A stretch of DNA of 64,000 nucleotides from Dysgonomonas sp. HDW5A (lineage in GTDB: Bacteria; Bacteroidota; Bacteroidia; Bacteroidales; Dysgonomonadaceae). Every line of letters begins with the position of its first letter. The stretch's first letter is position 1. The position numbers were made by a program, and so were the translations under genes. The DNA lies in NCBI RefSeq assembly GCF_011299555.1, contig NZ_CP049857.1, positions 1,302,001 through 1,366,000 on the forward strand, given 5' to 3'. The notes under the pieces were generated by a model, which ran no database searches, was not told the DNA's origin, and saw only the letters and a program-made list of their open reading frames with translations. Of this stretch, positions 8,903 through 18,229 are shown piece by piece.

Positions 8903-9394
8903 CTACTTAATAACTGTTTCTTCGATATGTTTCATCAACCCGTCACAGGCATCTTCCAGTAGATCTAAAACCAATTCGAAGCCATCCGATCCCATGTAGT
9001 ATGGGTCGGGAATATGATCGTATCCGTGTTTCTGTGAAAACTCAACCATACGGTGTACTTTCTTCTGTGATTCCAGATCGGGACTTAGTCTCATTATATT
9101 GCTGTAATTACTATCGTCCATAGCCAGAATGATATCAAAGTCGTCAAAATCATTAACCGTAAATTTTCGGGAAAGCGAATCAAACACGTACTCTCTACGT
9201 GCTCCATGGCGCCGCATACGCTGATCGGGCAAGTCACCATCGTGATAGCCTGATGTTCCGGCAGAATCCACTTCTAGTTTATCACCTAATCCCTTCTTTG
9301 AAATAATATGTTTCATTATCCCCTCTCCGGCCGGAGAGCGACATATATTTCCCAAACAAACGAACAATATTTTGTATTTTTCTCTTTCCATCAT
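8903..9394 (-). CDS. Low-molecular-weight protein-tyrosine phosphatase
   Basis: A 163-residue cytoplasmic phosphatase. The P-loop CLGNICRSP (C-x5-R-S) is at residues 13-21, where the Cys is the nucleophile and Arg binds phosphate. The general-acid Asp is in IPDPYYMG near residue 125. Members dephosphorylate phosphotyrosine proteins and some act on envelope polysaccharide tyrosine kinases; no kinase gene is adjacent. Start may be 9394 or 9391 (Met-Met). A TATATTTG box on the minus strand at 9420-9427 gives it its own promoter between it and mutY. Confidence 0.95.
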   Translation of the reverse strand: MMEREKYKILFVCLGNICRSPAGEGIMKHIISKKGLGDKLEVDSAGTSGYHDGDLPDQRMRRHGARREYVFDSLSRKFTVNDFDDFDIILAMDDSNYSNIMRLSPDLESQKKVHRMVEFSQKHGYDHIPDPYYMGSDGFELVLDLLEDACDGLMKHIEETVIK

Positions 9395-9419
9395 TCTTCT
9401 CTTTAATTACAAAATGATA

Positions 9420-9427
9420 CAAATATA
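9420..9427 (-). promoter_or_regulatory. Probable promoter -7 box of the phosphatase gene
   Basis: TATATTTG on the minus strand, about 26 bases before the phosphatase start and just past the mutY stop. Confidence 0.5.
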
Positions 9428-9433
9428 CAACTC

Positions 9434-10537
9434 TTATGCGAATAAATCACCCTGATTAAGGTGTTCAAAGTAGCGATCAACCAGTCTCGAGATAGCAAAA
9501 TTAAATAAATCAGTTTTCTCAATCTTTAGAAATTGCTTTTTTATTAGTGTATCTTTTGTTATTTCTATTGTATAAAAATTGGCATAAATTATTCGATGAG
9601 ACAAAACATGCTTCAAAGTTATACCCATCGGATGAATAGATATATCGCCTGCATTTTCGAACATTTGACGAAATGCATCTGTTTTCTGCAATTCATCCAA
9701 CGTCAGCTTCTCATCAGTTTCAATGAGAGGCAATTCATATAAATTCTTCCAGATATCATTACCTGTTCGTTTATTCAGGAACATATTGGATCCAAATCGT
9801 ATATCCAAATAATTAAAGTATCGCTCTTTGACTTTAGTCTTTCCCTGCTTCACCGGATACGATGATACTTTCCCCTGACTGAATGCCAAACAAATATCTG
9901 ATAACGGACAAACAGAGCAATCAGGAGAAACGGGTACACATTGCAAAGCCCCAAGTTCCATTATAGCCTGATTGTGTGCTCCGGGATTATCAACATCCAA
10001 AAGCTCATTGGCCAGATTAGTAAATAGCTTTTTCCCTTGAGTTGAATCAATTGGGGTATCTATAGCAAATAAACGGGACAAAACCCTAAAGACATTACCA
10101 TCGACCACAGCATGAGGCAATTCGAATGCAAATGAGCCTACAGCCGCCGCCGTATATTCGCCAATTCCTTTCAATGACAAAATATCTTTATAAGCAGTAG
10201 GAAACACCCCTTCATATTGAGACATTATTACCTTTGCCGCTGCATGGAGATTACGGGCTCTACTATAATACCCCAGTCCCTGCCATAATTTGAGAACTTC
10301 ATCCTCATCTGCATTTGCTAAAGAAGCTACCGTTGGAAATGTTTTAGTAAAGCGCATATAATAATCGTATCCCTGAACTACACGTGTCTGTTGCAGTATT
10401 ATTTCCGACAACCAAATAAAGTAAGGATCCTTAGTATCACGCCACGGCAAATCCCTTTTATTCTGCTCATACCACCTTATTAATATATGACTAATAAAAT
10501 AATCGTTATTTTTGGTATCTAAATGACTTGTTTCCAA
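9434..10537 (-). CDS. mutY: A/G-specific adenine DNA glycosylase
   Basis: MutY removes adenine mispaired with 8-oxoguanine. The 367-residue protein has the helix-hairpin-helix LKGIGEYTAAAVGSFAF near residues 125-141, the catalytic Glu in WLSEIILQQT and the catalytic Asp in VVDGNVFRVLSRLF. The iron-sulfur loop CVPVSPDCSVCPLSDIC holds four cysteines spaced C-x6-C-x2-C-x5-C. The C-terminal third (from about 235) is the NUDIX-like 8-oxoG recognition domain. It is divergent from hup, with a TATCTTTG -7 box at 10577-10584. All key residues are present. Confidence 0.97.
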   Translation of the reverse strand: METSHLDTKNNDYFISHILIRWYEQNKRDLPWRDTKDPYFIWLSEIILQQTRVVQGYDYYMRFTKTFPTVASLANADEDEVLKLWQGLGYYSRARNLHAAAKVIMSQYEGVFPTAYKDILSLKGIGEYTAAAVGSFAFELPHAVVDGNVFRVLSRLFAIDTPIDSTQGKKLFTNLANELLDVDNPGAHNQAIMELGALQCVPVSPDCSVCPLSDICLAFSQGKVSSYPVKQGKTKVKERYFNYLDIRFGSNMFLNKRTGNDIWKNLYELPLIETDEKLTLDELQKTDAFRQMFENAGDISIHPMGITLKHVLSHRIIYANFYTIEITKDTLIKKQFLKIEKTDLFNFAISRLVDRYFEHLNQGDLFA

Positions 10538-10576
10538 TTATAAATATTTAAAATTGATTTTTAGTTAAATCCGACA

Positions 10577-10604
10577 CAAAGATACTTCAATATTCAACCT
10601 CAAT
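10577..10604 (-). promoter_or_regulatory. Probable mutY promoter
   Basis: Minus strand: TATCTTTG -7 box at 10584-10577 with ATTG at 10604-10601 as a possible -33 box. The spacer is 16 bases, shorter than the usual 18-20. Confidence 0.45.
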
Positions 10605-10669
10605 GAGAAAATAATTAGTTTTTAATGAAAAATGCCTTTCATTTATTTTTAAAGGAAATAAAAAAGCTA

Positions 10670-10677
10670 TATATTTG
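10670..10677 (+). promoter_or_regulatory. Probable hup promoter -7 box
   Basis: TATATTTG, an exact TAnnTTTG match, 43 bases before the hup start. Confidence 0.6.
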
Positions 10678-10720
10678 CAGTCCAAAAAATTAGTAATTAA
10701 CAATAAAAGGAAATACAAAA

Positions 10721-10996
10721 ATGACAAAAGCAGATATCGTTAACGAAATTGCTAAAAATACTGGCATCGATAAGGCAACCGTTCTAACAGCCGTGGAATC
10801 TTTTATGGAAGTAGTAAAAGACTCTCTAAGTAAAAGCGAGAATGTATATTTGAGAGGTTTTGGCAGCTTTGTTGTGAAGAAGCGTGCTCAAAAAACTGCT
10901 CGTAATATCTCAAAGAATACAACAATCATTATCCCAGAGCACAATATTCCATCTTTCAAACCTGCTAAAGTTTTTGTAAATCAAGTCAAAAAATAA
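10721..10996 (+). CDS. hup: HU-family nucleoid DNA-binding protein
   Basis: A 91-residue histone-like protein. The HU/IHF signature GFGSFVVKKRAQKTARN is at about residues 46-62 and the C-terminal helix ends in FKPAKVFVNQVKK. The proline expected at the arm tip is represented by the IIIPEHNIPSF stretch. It forms dimers that bend and compact DNA. It precedes the small basic protein gene and rng, an order seen widely in Bacteroidetes, and has its own TATATTTG promoter box. Length and motifs are normal for the family. Confidence 0.95.
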   Translation: MTKADIVNEIAKNTGIDKATVLTAVESFMEVVKDSLSKSENVYLRGFGSFVVKKRAQKTARNISKNTTIIIPEHNIPSFKPAKVFVNQVKK

Positions 10997-11027
10997 GTAG
11001 AGTATTAATTTCTAAAATATAAAAGAT

Positions 11028-11120
11028 ATGCCAAGCGGTAAAAAAAGAAAAAGACATAAAATGTCTACGCACAAACGCAAAAAAAGACTTAGAAAAAACA
11101 GACATAAAAAGAAAAAATAA
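11028..11120 (+). CDS. 30-residue AURKAIP1/COX24-type small basic protein
   Basis: ATG at 11028, TAA at 11118. The product starts MPSGKKRKRHKMSTHKRKKR and ends RKNRHKKKK; about 20 of 30 residues are Lys, Arg or His. This matches the AURKAIP1/COX24-domain small proteins of Bacteroidetes, which are related to the mitoribosomal protein mS38 and probably bind ribosomal RNA. It lies 31 bases after hup and 160 bases before rng, its usual place. It is easily missed because it is so short. Identity is from motif and context; ribosome association is family inference. Confidence 0.88.
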   Translation: MPSGKKRKRHKMSTHKRKKRLRKNRHKKKK

Positions 11121-11280
11121 TCTTTTTTACGTCTTATTTTAGAAAAAGTAACAAGAACAAACTTAAATCTATCATAAAATTTTAAGTTTGTTCTTTGTGC
11201 ATTTCAGAATATCATAGTCTTAGAATATACAGCCTGAAAACTGTATCGGTACAAATTTTAATAGTCACAAGTAATAGAAA

Positions 11281-12855
11281 ATGAATAGCGAACTTGTAGT
11301 TGATGTTCAATCGCAAGAGATTTCTATTGCCGTGTTGGAAGACAAGAAACTTGTCGAACTTCAGAAAGAGGCAAGAGATATATCGTTTGCAGTTGGCAAC
11401 ATTTATGCCGGGAAAGTAAAAAAACTTATGCCCGGATTGAATGCTGCTTTTATAGACATTGGGTACAAAAAAGATGCATTTCTTCACTACTTAGACTTAG
11501 GTCCACAATTCAAATCTGTAGATAAATTCTACAAACAAGCCTTAGCTGACACAAAAAAATTCCCGCTAATCCCCAAGATGCCGCTCGAAGCGGATATCGA
11601 TAAGGATGGTAGCATTAGCGACGTACTTAAAGTAGGACAGGAAATATTGGTACAAATAGCCAAAGAACCTATCTCAACCAAAGGACCGAGACTAACATCG
11701 GAATTGTCATTCGCAGGCAGGTTTCTGGTACTGATACCTTTCAACGATAAGGTATCAATCTCGCAAAAAATAAAATCCAAAGAAGAAAGAGCCAGACTTC
11801 GTCAACTTATTCAAAGTATAAAGCCTAAAAACTTCGGTGTAATAGTTCGTACAGTAGCCGAAGGAAAAAAAGTTATCGAACTCGATAACGAACTTAAAAC
11901 GTTAGTGAAGCGTTGGGAGGACAATCTTCCTAAAATTCAAAAGGAAAAACTTCCGACATTAATATATGAAGAAACCGGACGTATTGTGGGACTCCTTCGG
12001 GATGTATTCAACCCATCGTTTCAGGCTATTCATGTAAATGACAAGGAAGTACATAACCAAATCAGGGATTATATCAGTATTATAGATCCTGAGAAAAGAG
12101 ATATCGTTAAGCTTTATACAGACGAACTACCTATCTTCGACAATTTTGCTGTCACAAAACAGATAAAAGCACTTCTGGGGAAAACTGTAACGTTCCGCAA
12201 TGGTGCTTATTTGATCATAGAACATACCGAAGCTTTGCACGTAATAGATGTAAATAGCGGTAACAGATCAAAAAATAAAGAAGCAGGACAGGAAAATAAT
12301 GCATGGGAAGTAAACTCGGCAGCTGCAGAAGAAATTGCCCGACAACTACGCCTCCGCGATCTGGGAGGAATTATTGTCATCGACTTCATAGATATGTCGG
12401 AAGGCGAACACCGCAGCAAACTGATTGCCAGAATGCAGGAGTTAATGGCTAATGATAGGGCAAAACATAATATATTGCCATTGAGCAAGTTTGGGCTGAT
12501 GCAAATCACGCGCCAGCGCGTACGCCCCGAAATGGTAGTAGATACTACCGAAACATGCCCTACATGCTTTGGAAAAGGTGAGATAAAACCATCTATTTTA
12601 TTTACAGATTCTTTACGATCTAAGATAAGTTATTTAGTTCAAAAACTAAATGTGAAGAAATTCACCCTGCATGTACACCCTTATGTTGCAGCATTTATTG
12701 ACAAAGGATTCCCATCCTTGAAATTAAGGTGGAAGTGGAAATACAGCTTTGGAATGAAAATTATTCCCGACCAAAGTCTCGCATTTCTCGAATATCGGTT
12801 CTTTGATCAGAACAAAGAAGAAATAGATCTCAAACAAGAGATTGAGCTCAAATAA
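11281..12855 (+). CDS. rng: Ribonuclease E/G family endoribonuclease
   Basis: A 524-residue RNase G-like enzyme that cleaves single-stranded RNA during rRNA maturation and mRNA decay. An S1-like RNA-binding domain starts at GNIYAGKVKKLMPGLNAAFI (about 39-58). It has a family-typical Bacteroidetes insertion after FLHYLDLG. Catalytic metal ligands are the Asp of VIDVNSGN (about 323) and the Asp of GGIIVIDFIDM (about 368). The zinc-link cysteines are in CPTCFGKGEI (about 427 and 430). The long C-terminal scaffold of E. coli RNase E is absent. It ends with a terminator hairpin at 12862-12894. Confidence 0.96.
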   Translation: MNSELVVDVQSQEISIAVLEDKKLVELQKEARDISFAVGNIYAGKVKKLMPGLNAAFIDIGYKKDAFLHYLDLGPQFKSVDKFYKQALADTKKFPLIPKMPLEADIDKDGSISDVLKVGQEILVQIAKEPISTKGPRLTSELSFAGRFLVLIPFNDKVSISQKIKSKEERARLRQLIQSIKPKNFGVIVRTVAEGKKVIELDNELKTLVKRWEDNLPKIQKEKLPTLIYEETGRIVGLLRDVFNPSFQAIHVNDKEVHNQIRDYISIIDPEKRDIVKLYTDELPIFDNFAVTKQIKALLGKTVTFRNGAYLIIEHTEALHVIDVNSGNRSKNKEAGQENNAWEVNSAAAEEIARQLRLRDLGGIIVIDFIDMSEGEHRSKLIARMQELMANDRAKHNILPLSKFGLMQITRQRVRPEMVVDTTETCPTCFGKGEIKPSILFTDSLRSKISYLVQKLNVKKFTLHVHPYVAAFIDKGFPSLKLRWKWKYSFGMKIIPDQSLAFLEYRFFDQNKEEIDLKQEIELK

Positions 12856-12861
12856 TATAAA

Positions 12862-12894
12862 TGGGTGGATTCAACTAGAATTCACCCGTTTTTT
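12862..12894 (+). terminator. Terminator after rng
   Basis: GGGTG-ATTC stem pairing with GAAT-CACCC, followed by GTTTTTT. Confidence 0.75.
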
Positions 12895-12914
12895 ACAATA
12901 TATTCACTAACTGA

Positions 12915-13502
12915 ATGTCTTTCTTTATGAATTTAACTGAAAAAGAAATAAACAAATTCAATTCCTTTTATGATGACGCTTGCAAAAAAATGGAGGGGCT
13001 TATAATATTAGAAGGATATACACCAAAAAGTCCAAATTTCTTCGAGAAAAGAAAAATTAAAAAATCCATTGATCTTTTCAAGAAAGCACTGGAGATTGTT
13101 CCTGAACATTTCCCTTCTTTGTTTTTTATTGGCAAACTTTATCAGCGACTTGGCAAATACGAAGACTCTCTATCTTATTTCGAAAAGGCTCTAATTTACG
13201 AACACAGCAACCATACCTTACCACAGGAGGCTTCACTAGTAGCGATGCACTTAAATAATACCGAGAAGGCACTCGAATATTCACTCGAAGCAGTCCGCCG
13301 CAAACCCGATAACATTGGTGTATTAGGAAATCACAGTATGAATCTTCTGATTTTCGGAAAAGACGAGGAGGCGCTTTTATTCATAGAGAAAGCTCTGTCT
13401 ATAGAGCCTTCTGACAAAATCAACATCCGAATAAAGAAGAAAATAGAGGATGTTATTTCAGGGAATGCAACAAGACCAACCTTTAAAAACTCGGTCGGAT
13501 AA
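12915..13502 (+). CDS. Small TPR protein
   Basis: A 195-residue protein without a signal peptide. It carries about three TPR units: FKKALEIVPEHFPSLFFIGK, GKYEDSLSYFEKALIYEHSN and GKDEEALLFIEKALSIEPSD, with related helices between. A Met-Asn start at 12927 is also possible and would remove four residues. It lies just after the rng terminator and 200 bases before metG, so it is probably its own transcript. The role is unknown; TPRs suggest a binding partner in the cytoplasm. Confidence 0.8.
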   Translation: MSFFMNLTEKEINKFNSFYDDACKKMEGLIILEGYTPKSPNFFEKRKIKKSIDLFKKALEIVPEHFPSLFFIGKLYQRLGKYEDSLSYFEKALIYEHSNHTLPQEASLVAMHLNNTEKALEYSLEAVRRKPDNIGVLGNHSMNLLIFGKDEEALLFIEKALSIEPSDKINIRIKKKIEDVISGNATRPTFKNSVG

Positions 13503-13586
13503 AATGATCTTTCCCTAAATCTCATAACACAGCTCAATATTTAAATTTTAAAGGATTCTTGAGCCCTATAATTATAGAGAACTTAG

Positions 13587-13594
13587 TATATTTG
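13587..13594 (+). promoter_or_regulatory. Probable metG promoter -7 box
   Basis: TATATTTG, an exact match, 107 bases before metG. It implies a leader of about 100 bases containing a 20-codon upstream ORF. Confidence 0.6.
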
Positions 13595-13642
13595 CAAGTC
13601 TTTTTCCAAAGGAGAAGATCAACTAAGATTCCAATTCTTTTT

Positions 13643-13705
13643 ATGGTACTTTTAATAAAGAAAAAGCATCCATTGTATTTTATAATAACTACTACTATTC
13701 TATGA
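13643..13705 (+). CDS. Possible 20-codon upstream ORF overlapping the metG start
   Basis: ATG at 13643, product [20 protein letters not shown], stop TGA at 13703-13705. The stop overlaps the metG start as ATGA, a classic translational-coupling arrangement. It lies inside the leader predicted from the -7 box at 13587. It has no clear ribosome-binding site and no run of Met codons. It may be chance; conservation in related genomes would decide. Confidence 0.3.
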   Translation: MVLLIKKKHPLYFIITTTIL

Positions 13706-15741
13706 ATAAAAAGTATAACCGAACATTAGTTACTTCTGCCCTTCCGTATGCAAACGGACCGGTACATATTGGTCATTTGGCAGGAGTATATATCCCGGCT
13801 GATATATATGTCAGATATTTGCGTCTCAAAGGCGAAGAAGTAATACATGTTGGAGGTTCTGACGAACATGGTGTGCCAATCACTATACGTGCAAAAAAAG
13901 AAGGTGTAACACCTCAGGATATAGTAGATAAATATCATGGCATCATCAAAAAATCATTCGCTGAATTTGGTATTACCTTCGATATATATTCTCGTACCAG
14001 CTCCGAGATACATAAAGAAACAGCCTCCGATTTTTTCTTGAAACTATATAATAAAGGAGAATTCGAAGAAAAAACGAGCGAACAATACTATGATCCCGAA
14101 GCTAAAATGTTTTTAGCCGACAGATATATTATGGGAGAATGTCCGCATTGTGGAAATCCGAATGCCTACGGAGACCAATGCGAATCATGCGGAACATCCT
14201 TAAGCCCGAACGACTTAAAGAATCCGAAATCGACCATCACAGGAAAAACTCCGATACTTAAAGAAACGAAACATTGGTATCTGCCTCTTGACAAACATGA
14301 AGCATGGCTAAAGCAATGGATTCTCGAAGACCATAAAGAATGGAAATCGAATGTTTATGGTCAGTGTAAATCGTGGTTAGACATGGGATTACAACCTCGT
14401 GCCGTAAGCCGTGACTTAGATTGGGGCGTGCCCATTCCACTCGAAGGAGCAGAAGGCAAAGTACTATATGTATGGTTTGATGCACCCATCGGATATATTT
14501 CGAATACAAAAGAACTATTACCTGACAGTTGGGAAAAATGGTGGAAATCAGAAGATACTAAACTCGTACATTTCATAGGAAAAGACAATATCGTTTTCCA
14601 TTGTATTGTATTTCCGGCCATGTTAAAAGCCGACGGGTCATACATTCTTCCTGAAAATGTTCCTGCTAATGAATTCCTAAATCTCGAAGGAGATAAGATA
14701 TCAACTTCACGCAATTGGGCAGTATGGTTACATGAGTATTTAGAGGAATTTCCCGGTCAACAAGACATTCTGCGTTATGTTTTAACAGCAAATGCTCCAG
14801 AGACTAAAGATAACGACTTTACCTGGAAAGATTTTCAAGCCCGTAATAATAATGAATTAGTTGCTATATTAGGTAACTTCATAAATAGAGCACTAGTTCT
14901 TACTCAAAAATATTTTGACGGAAAAGTTCCTGCAATTCATGAACTGACCGACTATGACAAAGAGACTCTTGCCGAATTTGCAGATGTTAAGCAAAACGTT
15001 GAGAAATATCTTGACAATTACAGATTCCGTGATGCCTTGAAAGAAGCTATGAATCTGGCACGCATAGGGAATAAATATCTGGCAGATACCGAACCTTGGA
15101 AAACGGCAAAAACAGATATGCCACGTACGGAAACTATTCTGAATACAGCTTTGCAAATCACAGCTAATCTGGCTATTGCATTTGAACCGTTCCTTCCTTT
15201 CAGTGCAAAGAAGATAAAGGAATTTCTGAATATAGAACTTTTAGAATGGAATCAATTGGGGCATACTGATATTCTTTCGGTAGGACATATATTAAACCAA
15301 CCCGATTTACTTTTTGCGAAAATAGAAGACGAAACGGTTGAACAACAGATACAAAAACTTCAGGACACTAAGAAAGCGAATGAAGCTTCCGAATACAAAG
15401 CAGCTCCAATAAAACCATCTATTCAGTTTCCTGATTTTGAAAAAGTAGATATTCGTGTAGGGACAGTTTTAGAATGTATAAAGGTACCTAAAGCTGATAA
15501 GTTATTACAATTCCTTATTGACGACGGTATCTCTAAGCGTACAATTATATCAGGAATTGCACAATGGTATAAACCTGAAGACTTAGTAGGCAAGCAAGTC
15601 TGTTTTATTGCGAACCTTGAACCACGAAAACTTCGGGGTATAGAATCTTGCGGTATGCTACTTTCTGCAGAGAATAGCGACGGTAGTTTGTCTCTAATTC
15701 AACCATCAGCTGCAATTATTCCGGGCAGTAAAATCGGATAA
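13702..15741 (+). CDS. metG: Methionyl-tRNA synthetase
   Basis: Charges tRNA-Met for initiation and elongation. The 679-residue protein has the class I HIGH-type motif in [13 protein letters not shown] (about 14-26). Its zinc knuckle is [18 protein letters not shown] (about 150-167). The KMSKS-type motif is KISTS at about 332-336, in the expected place. An anticodon-binding helical domain follows. The C-terminal EMAPII/Arc1p-like tRNA-binding domain ([20 protein letters not shown], about 573-592) promotes dimerisation and tRNA affinity. It ends in a strong perfect-palindrome terminator. Confidence 0.98.
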   Translation: MNKKYNRTLVTSALPYANGPVHIGHLAGVYIPADIYVRYLRLKGEEVIHVGGSDEHGVPITIRAKKEGVTPQDIVDKYHGIIKKSFAEFGITFDIYSRTSSEIHKETASDFFLKLYNKGEFEEKTSEQYYDPEAKMFLADRYIMGECPHCGNPNAYGDQCESCGTSLSPNDLKNPKSTITGKTPILKETKHWYLPLDKHEAWLKQWILEDHKEWKSNVYGQCKSWLDMGLQPRAVSRDLDWGVPIPLEGAEGKVLYVWFDAPIGYISNTKELLPDSWEKWWKSEDTKLVHFIGKDNIVFHCIVFPAMLKADGSYILPENVPANEFLNLEGDKISTSRNWAVWLHEYLEEFPGQQDILRYVLTANAPETKDNDFTWKDFQARNNNELVAILGNFINRALVLTQKYFDGKVPAIHELTDYDKETLAEFADVKQNVEKYLDNYRFRDALKEAMNLARIGNKYLADTEPWKTAKTDMPRTETILNTALQITANLAIAFEPFLPFSAKKIKEFLNIELLEWNQLGHTDILSVGHILNQPDLLFAKIEDETVEQQIQKLQDTKKANEASEYKAAPIKPSIQFPDFEKVDIRVGTVLECIKVPKADKLLQFLIDDGISKRTIISGIAQWYKPEDLVGKQVCFIANLEPRKLRGIESCGMLLSAENSDGSLSLIQPSAAIIPGSKIG

Positions 15742-15765
15742 TTTATTCTAATTATATAAGAAGAT

Positions 15766-15810
15766 AAAAACAAACCGGAGTGTCAAAATTTGACACTCCG
15801 GTTTGTTTTT
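15766..15810. terminator. Terminator after metG, 45-base perfect palindrome
   Basis: Two 22-base arms, AAAAACAAACCGGAGTGTC.. and its exact complement, around one central A. The right arm ends in TTTTT, and the A-run on the left makes it work in either direction. Confidence 0.9.
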
Positions 15811-16115
15811 ATTGTAAAAGTCAACGGAGCAATTTATCTTTTAAAGTCACACAGAATAAGGCTATAAATTGTATGACTATATTTTAGCTAAATAAACCTT
15901 TTATCAAAAACGATAACCAAGCTACAATAAAAGCCAAAACACCTATTAACTCTTAAGGTTGCGACCCCACAAGAAATATTTAACACTCGTTAAAAAGCAT
16001 ATACACATACAAACAATCACCTTATTTACAGTAAATTATATATCTTTTGAAATTTTACAATTGTTAAATACCCATAGTGTGTGCAAAACACGCATTAAGA
16101 TACAATAAAACAGAG
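15811..16115. other. Non-coding stretch before the first secreted paralogue
   Basis: About 300 AT-rich bases. No ORF, tRNA or strong hairpin was recognised. AAGGTTGCGACCCC near 15955 loosely recalls the dispersed palindrome but is too weak to call. Confidence 0.4.
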
Positions 16116-16123
16116 TACCTTTG
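16116..16123 (+). promoter_or_regulatory. Probable promoter -7 box of the first paralogue
   Basis: TACCTTTG (TAnnTTTG), 61 bases before the start at 16185. No clear -33 box. Confidence 0.5.
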
Positions 16124-16184
16124 TACTCGATGTCGCGTAGACAACAACAAATAAAAGACAATTAAAGGATTAAGTACGCTATTT

Positions 16185-17954
16185 ATGAAAATGACTATTA
16201 AGGTATTACTTGTTTTTATCTTTTCCTCCATTTATTTTGCATCTGCATATGCACAAGTAGGTATAAATACAGAAGCCCCCGACGAAAAAGCTATTTTAGA
16301 AATAGTTAGCTCCGAAAAGGGAATGTTAGTACCCCGAATGACGGAAGCTCAAAGAGACCTCATCAAGCCTACGACTGCTAATCAGCAAAGCCTACTAATT
16401 TTTAATACAGACGAGGACTGTTTTAACTATTGGCACAAAATTGAAAAAGAATGGAAAAGTCTTTGTGGTAAAATTGGAAAAGCTGAATTCGAGATTACAG
16501 ATTGTAATGCTGTGACCGTATCAGGGCAATATCTCTCTGCCACGGCATTAACTCCAGCCAATTACATTACTGTACCCGTAAAAGTTACCAAAGTAGGTAC
16601 TTATACAATCACAGCTATGCCTGATCCTGCAAATGGATATTACTTTACTACCTCCGGAGAATTTTTAGCAACCGGAAACTACAATATTATTGTACCGGGA
16701 GCAGGAACTCCAACAACTCCAACTGCAACAGGAGCACAAGGTAATGAAGTGAAAATATCATTAAATGATGTCTTATCAGGATGTTCTGTATTCATTCCCA
16801 TTGAGGACTCTAGTATAAAGCCTCTATACACGATGAATTGTAGTGCAACAAAAGTAAACGGGGTGTATAAAATTAACACACCGTTGACCGGCTCGAATAC
16901 TATCACAATGACATTAACTGTAGATGCGGCTGCCACAGGTGCCAGTTATATCATCACCACCAATACAGTAGATGGCATAAGTTTTTCCGGATCGGGTATC
17001 TTAATTGGAGGAACAAACCAAGTGGTAACATTGTATGGAACGGGAACGCCAACATCTATGGATCCTAAAAAATTTACAATTACATCCAACAGTAAGTCTG
17101 ATGTAACTACATGTTCGGCAACTGTAACAATAGCATATACAAAGAAAAAGGTTCTAAGCATTGGAACTTATGCTAATGTATATGGATACAATTTTAGTGG
17201 AACAGCGTATTCTAATCAAATGATAACTGCACAAGCTAATTTCGGAACTCAGGAAAACAGTCTGATCAAAGCAGAAGGCTTTGAGTTTATAAGCCCGGGA
17301 GATTTTTCTCCAAGTTTGGCTCAACTACAAACTGCCTTGAATCAAAATCCAGACTTCATCATTATGGGAGTTTGGTGGGATCCAACTGTAGCCATGGCGG
17401 ACTTACTTGTTGACTACCTTGCTAAAGGTGGAATTATACTTGCTTTCATGGAAGAAGCCGGAGGAACAAGAATACTTCAACGCCTGTTTGCTAATACGTC
17501 TATATCCGGAACCCTTGTTAATGCCGCTGGAGCAGTATATAGATATCCAATTCTTAATGACGAAATCTTAAACGGGCCATTTGGAGATATAAGAGGATTA
17601 CAATGGGGAGAAGACGCATCTCAGACCAGAGCCATGTACAATATTCCGACCAGCTCAATAACCGTATACTCTAATGATCAGGATATTTCGGCAGGTAATG
17701 CAGGAACAGGTGGTATCACAGCATTTAAGCATAATTCGTTGAATTTCATTTTTGTTGCTGATGGAGGATTTAATTCTGCTGCAAATAATGCCCCTGCATC
17801 AAATACGATCTGCCCATTTAATATTGATGCAAATAAGTTCCCAATTGCAAAAACCAATTATGGAAGAAGTACAAGATATACAGTTTATAATTCGATATTT
17901 ACAGCTAACGCATTAGCATGGGCTATAAAAACAGCCCAGTTCAAAGGACAATAA
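16185..17954 (+). CDS. Secreted protein with two Ig-like repeats and a GATase-like C-terminal module (paralogue 1)
   Basis: A 589-residue exported protein of unknown function; signal peptide 1-23 ending AYA. Residues 24-65 carry QVGINTEAP..ILEIVSSEKGMLVPRMTEAQR, a stalk motif common in Bacteroidetes surface and tail-fibre-like proteins. Two beta-sandwich repeats follow (about 103-205 and 212-325). Each starts with a Cys-Asn/Ser-Ala motif, has a G-x-Y-x-I/Y-x-I centre and ends in GCSVFIPI or TCSATVTIAY. The last 260 residues form an alpha/beta module with DFIIMGVWW and GGIILAFMEE, resembling class I glutamine-amidotransferase-like folds, then GPFGDIRGLQWGEDAS. It is followed by a terminator, and a close paralogue lies next to it. 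Confidence 0.8.
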   Translation: MKMTIKVLLVFIFSSIYFASAYAQVGINTEAPDEKAILEIVSSEKGMLVPRMTEAQRDLIKPTTANQQSLLIFNTDEDCFNYWHKIEKEWKSLCGKIGKAEFEITDCNAVTVSGQYLSATALTPANYITVPVKVTKVGTYTITAMPDPANGYYFTTSGEFLATGNYNIIVPGAGTPTTPTATGAQGNEVKISLNDVLSGCSVFIPIEDSSIKPLYTMNCSATKVNGVYKINTPLTGSNTITMTLTVDAAATGASYIITTNTVDGISFSGSGILIGGTNQVVTLYGTGTPTSMDPKKFTITSNSKSDVTTCSATVTIAYTKKKVLSIGTYANVYGYNFSGTAYSNQMITAQANFGTQENSLIKAEGFEFISPGDFSPSLAQLQTALNQNPDFIIMGVWWDPTVAMADLLVDYLAKGGIILAFMEEAGGTRILQRLFANTSISGTLVNAAGAVYRYPILNDEILNGPFGDIRGLQWGEDASQTRAMYNIPTSSITVYSNDQDISAGNAGTGGITAFKHNSLNFIFVADGGFNSAANNAPASNTICPFNIDANKFPIAKTNYGRSTRYTVYNSIFTANALAWAIKTAQFKGQ

Positions 17955-17976
17955 GAAATTATATCAAAAATAGAAG

Positions 17977-18013
17977 AAAGGAGCTAACTCGAGATGAGTT
18001 AGCTCCTTTTTCT
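17977..18013 (+). terminator. Terminator after the first paralogue
   Basis: AAAGGAGCTAACTC stem, GAGAT loop, exact complement, then TTTTTC. Confidence 0.85.
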
Positions 18014-18171
18014 GTAAAAACATAACCGATCTATTACTCTGAGGTATTCTGTTATATTTTATTTCATTTATTTAAAATACGAGAACTATCTATAGAAGAC
18101 AGGTTCAACATAACTACCATGATATCAACTGTTAATTCGGTCATAAAAATAAAAGAATTCATTTTTAATAT

Positions 18172-18179
18172 TAAATTTG
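18172..18179 (+). promoter_or_regulatory. Probable promoter -7 box of the second paralogue
   Basis: TAAATTTG (TAnnTTTG), 50 bases before the start at 18230. Confidence 0.5.
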
Positions 18180-18229
18180 CAACAATACCGTTAATATAAC
18201 ACGGAAAACAAAACAATAACTACTAGGTT

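Noticed and set aside
15955-15968. AAGGTTGCGACCCC as a decayed palindrome copy
   Set aside because: Only four bases of each arm fit, and it lies far from any start codon.
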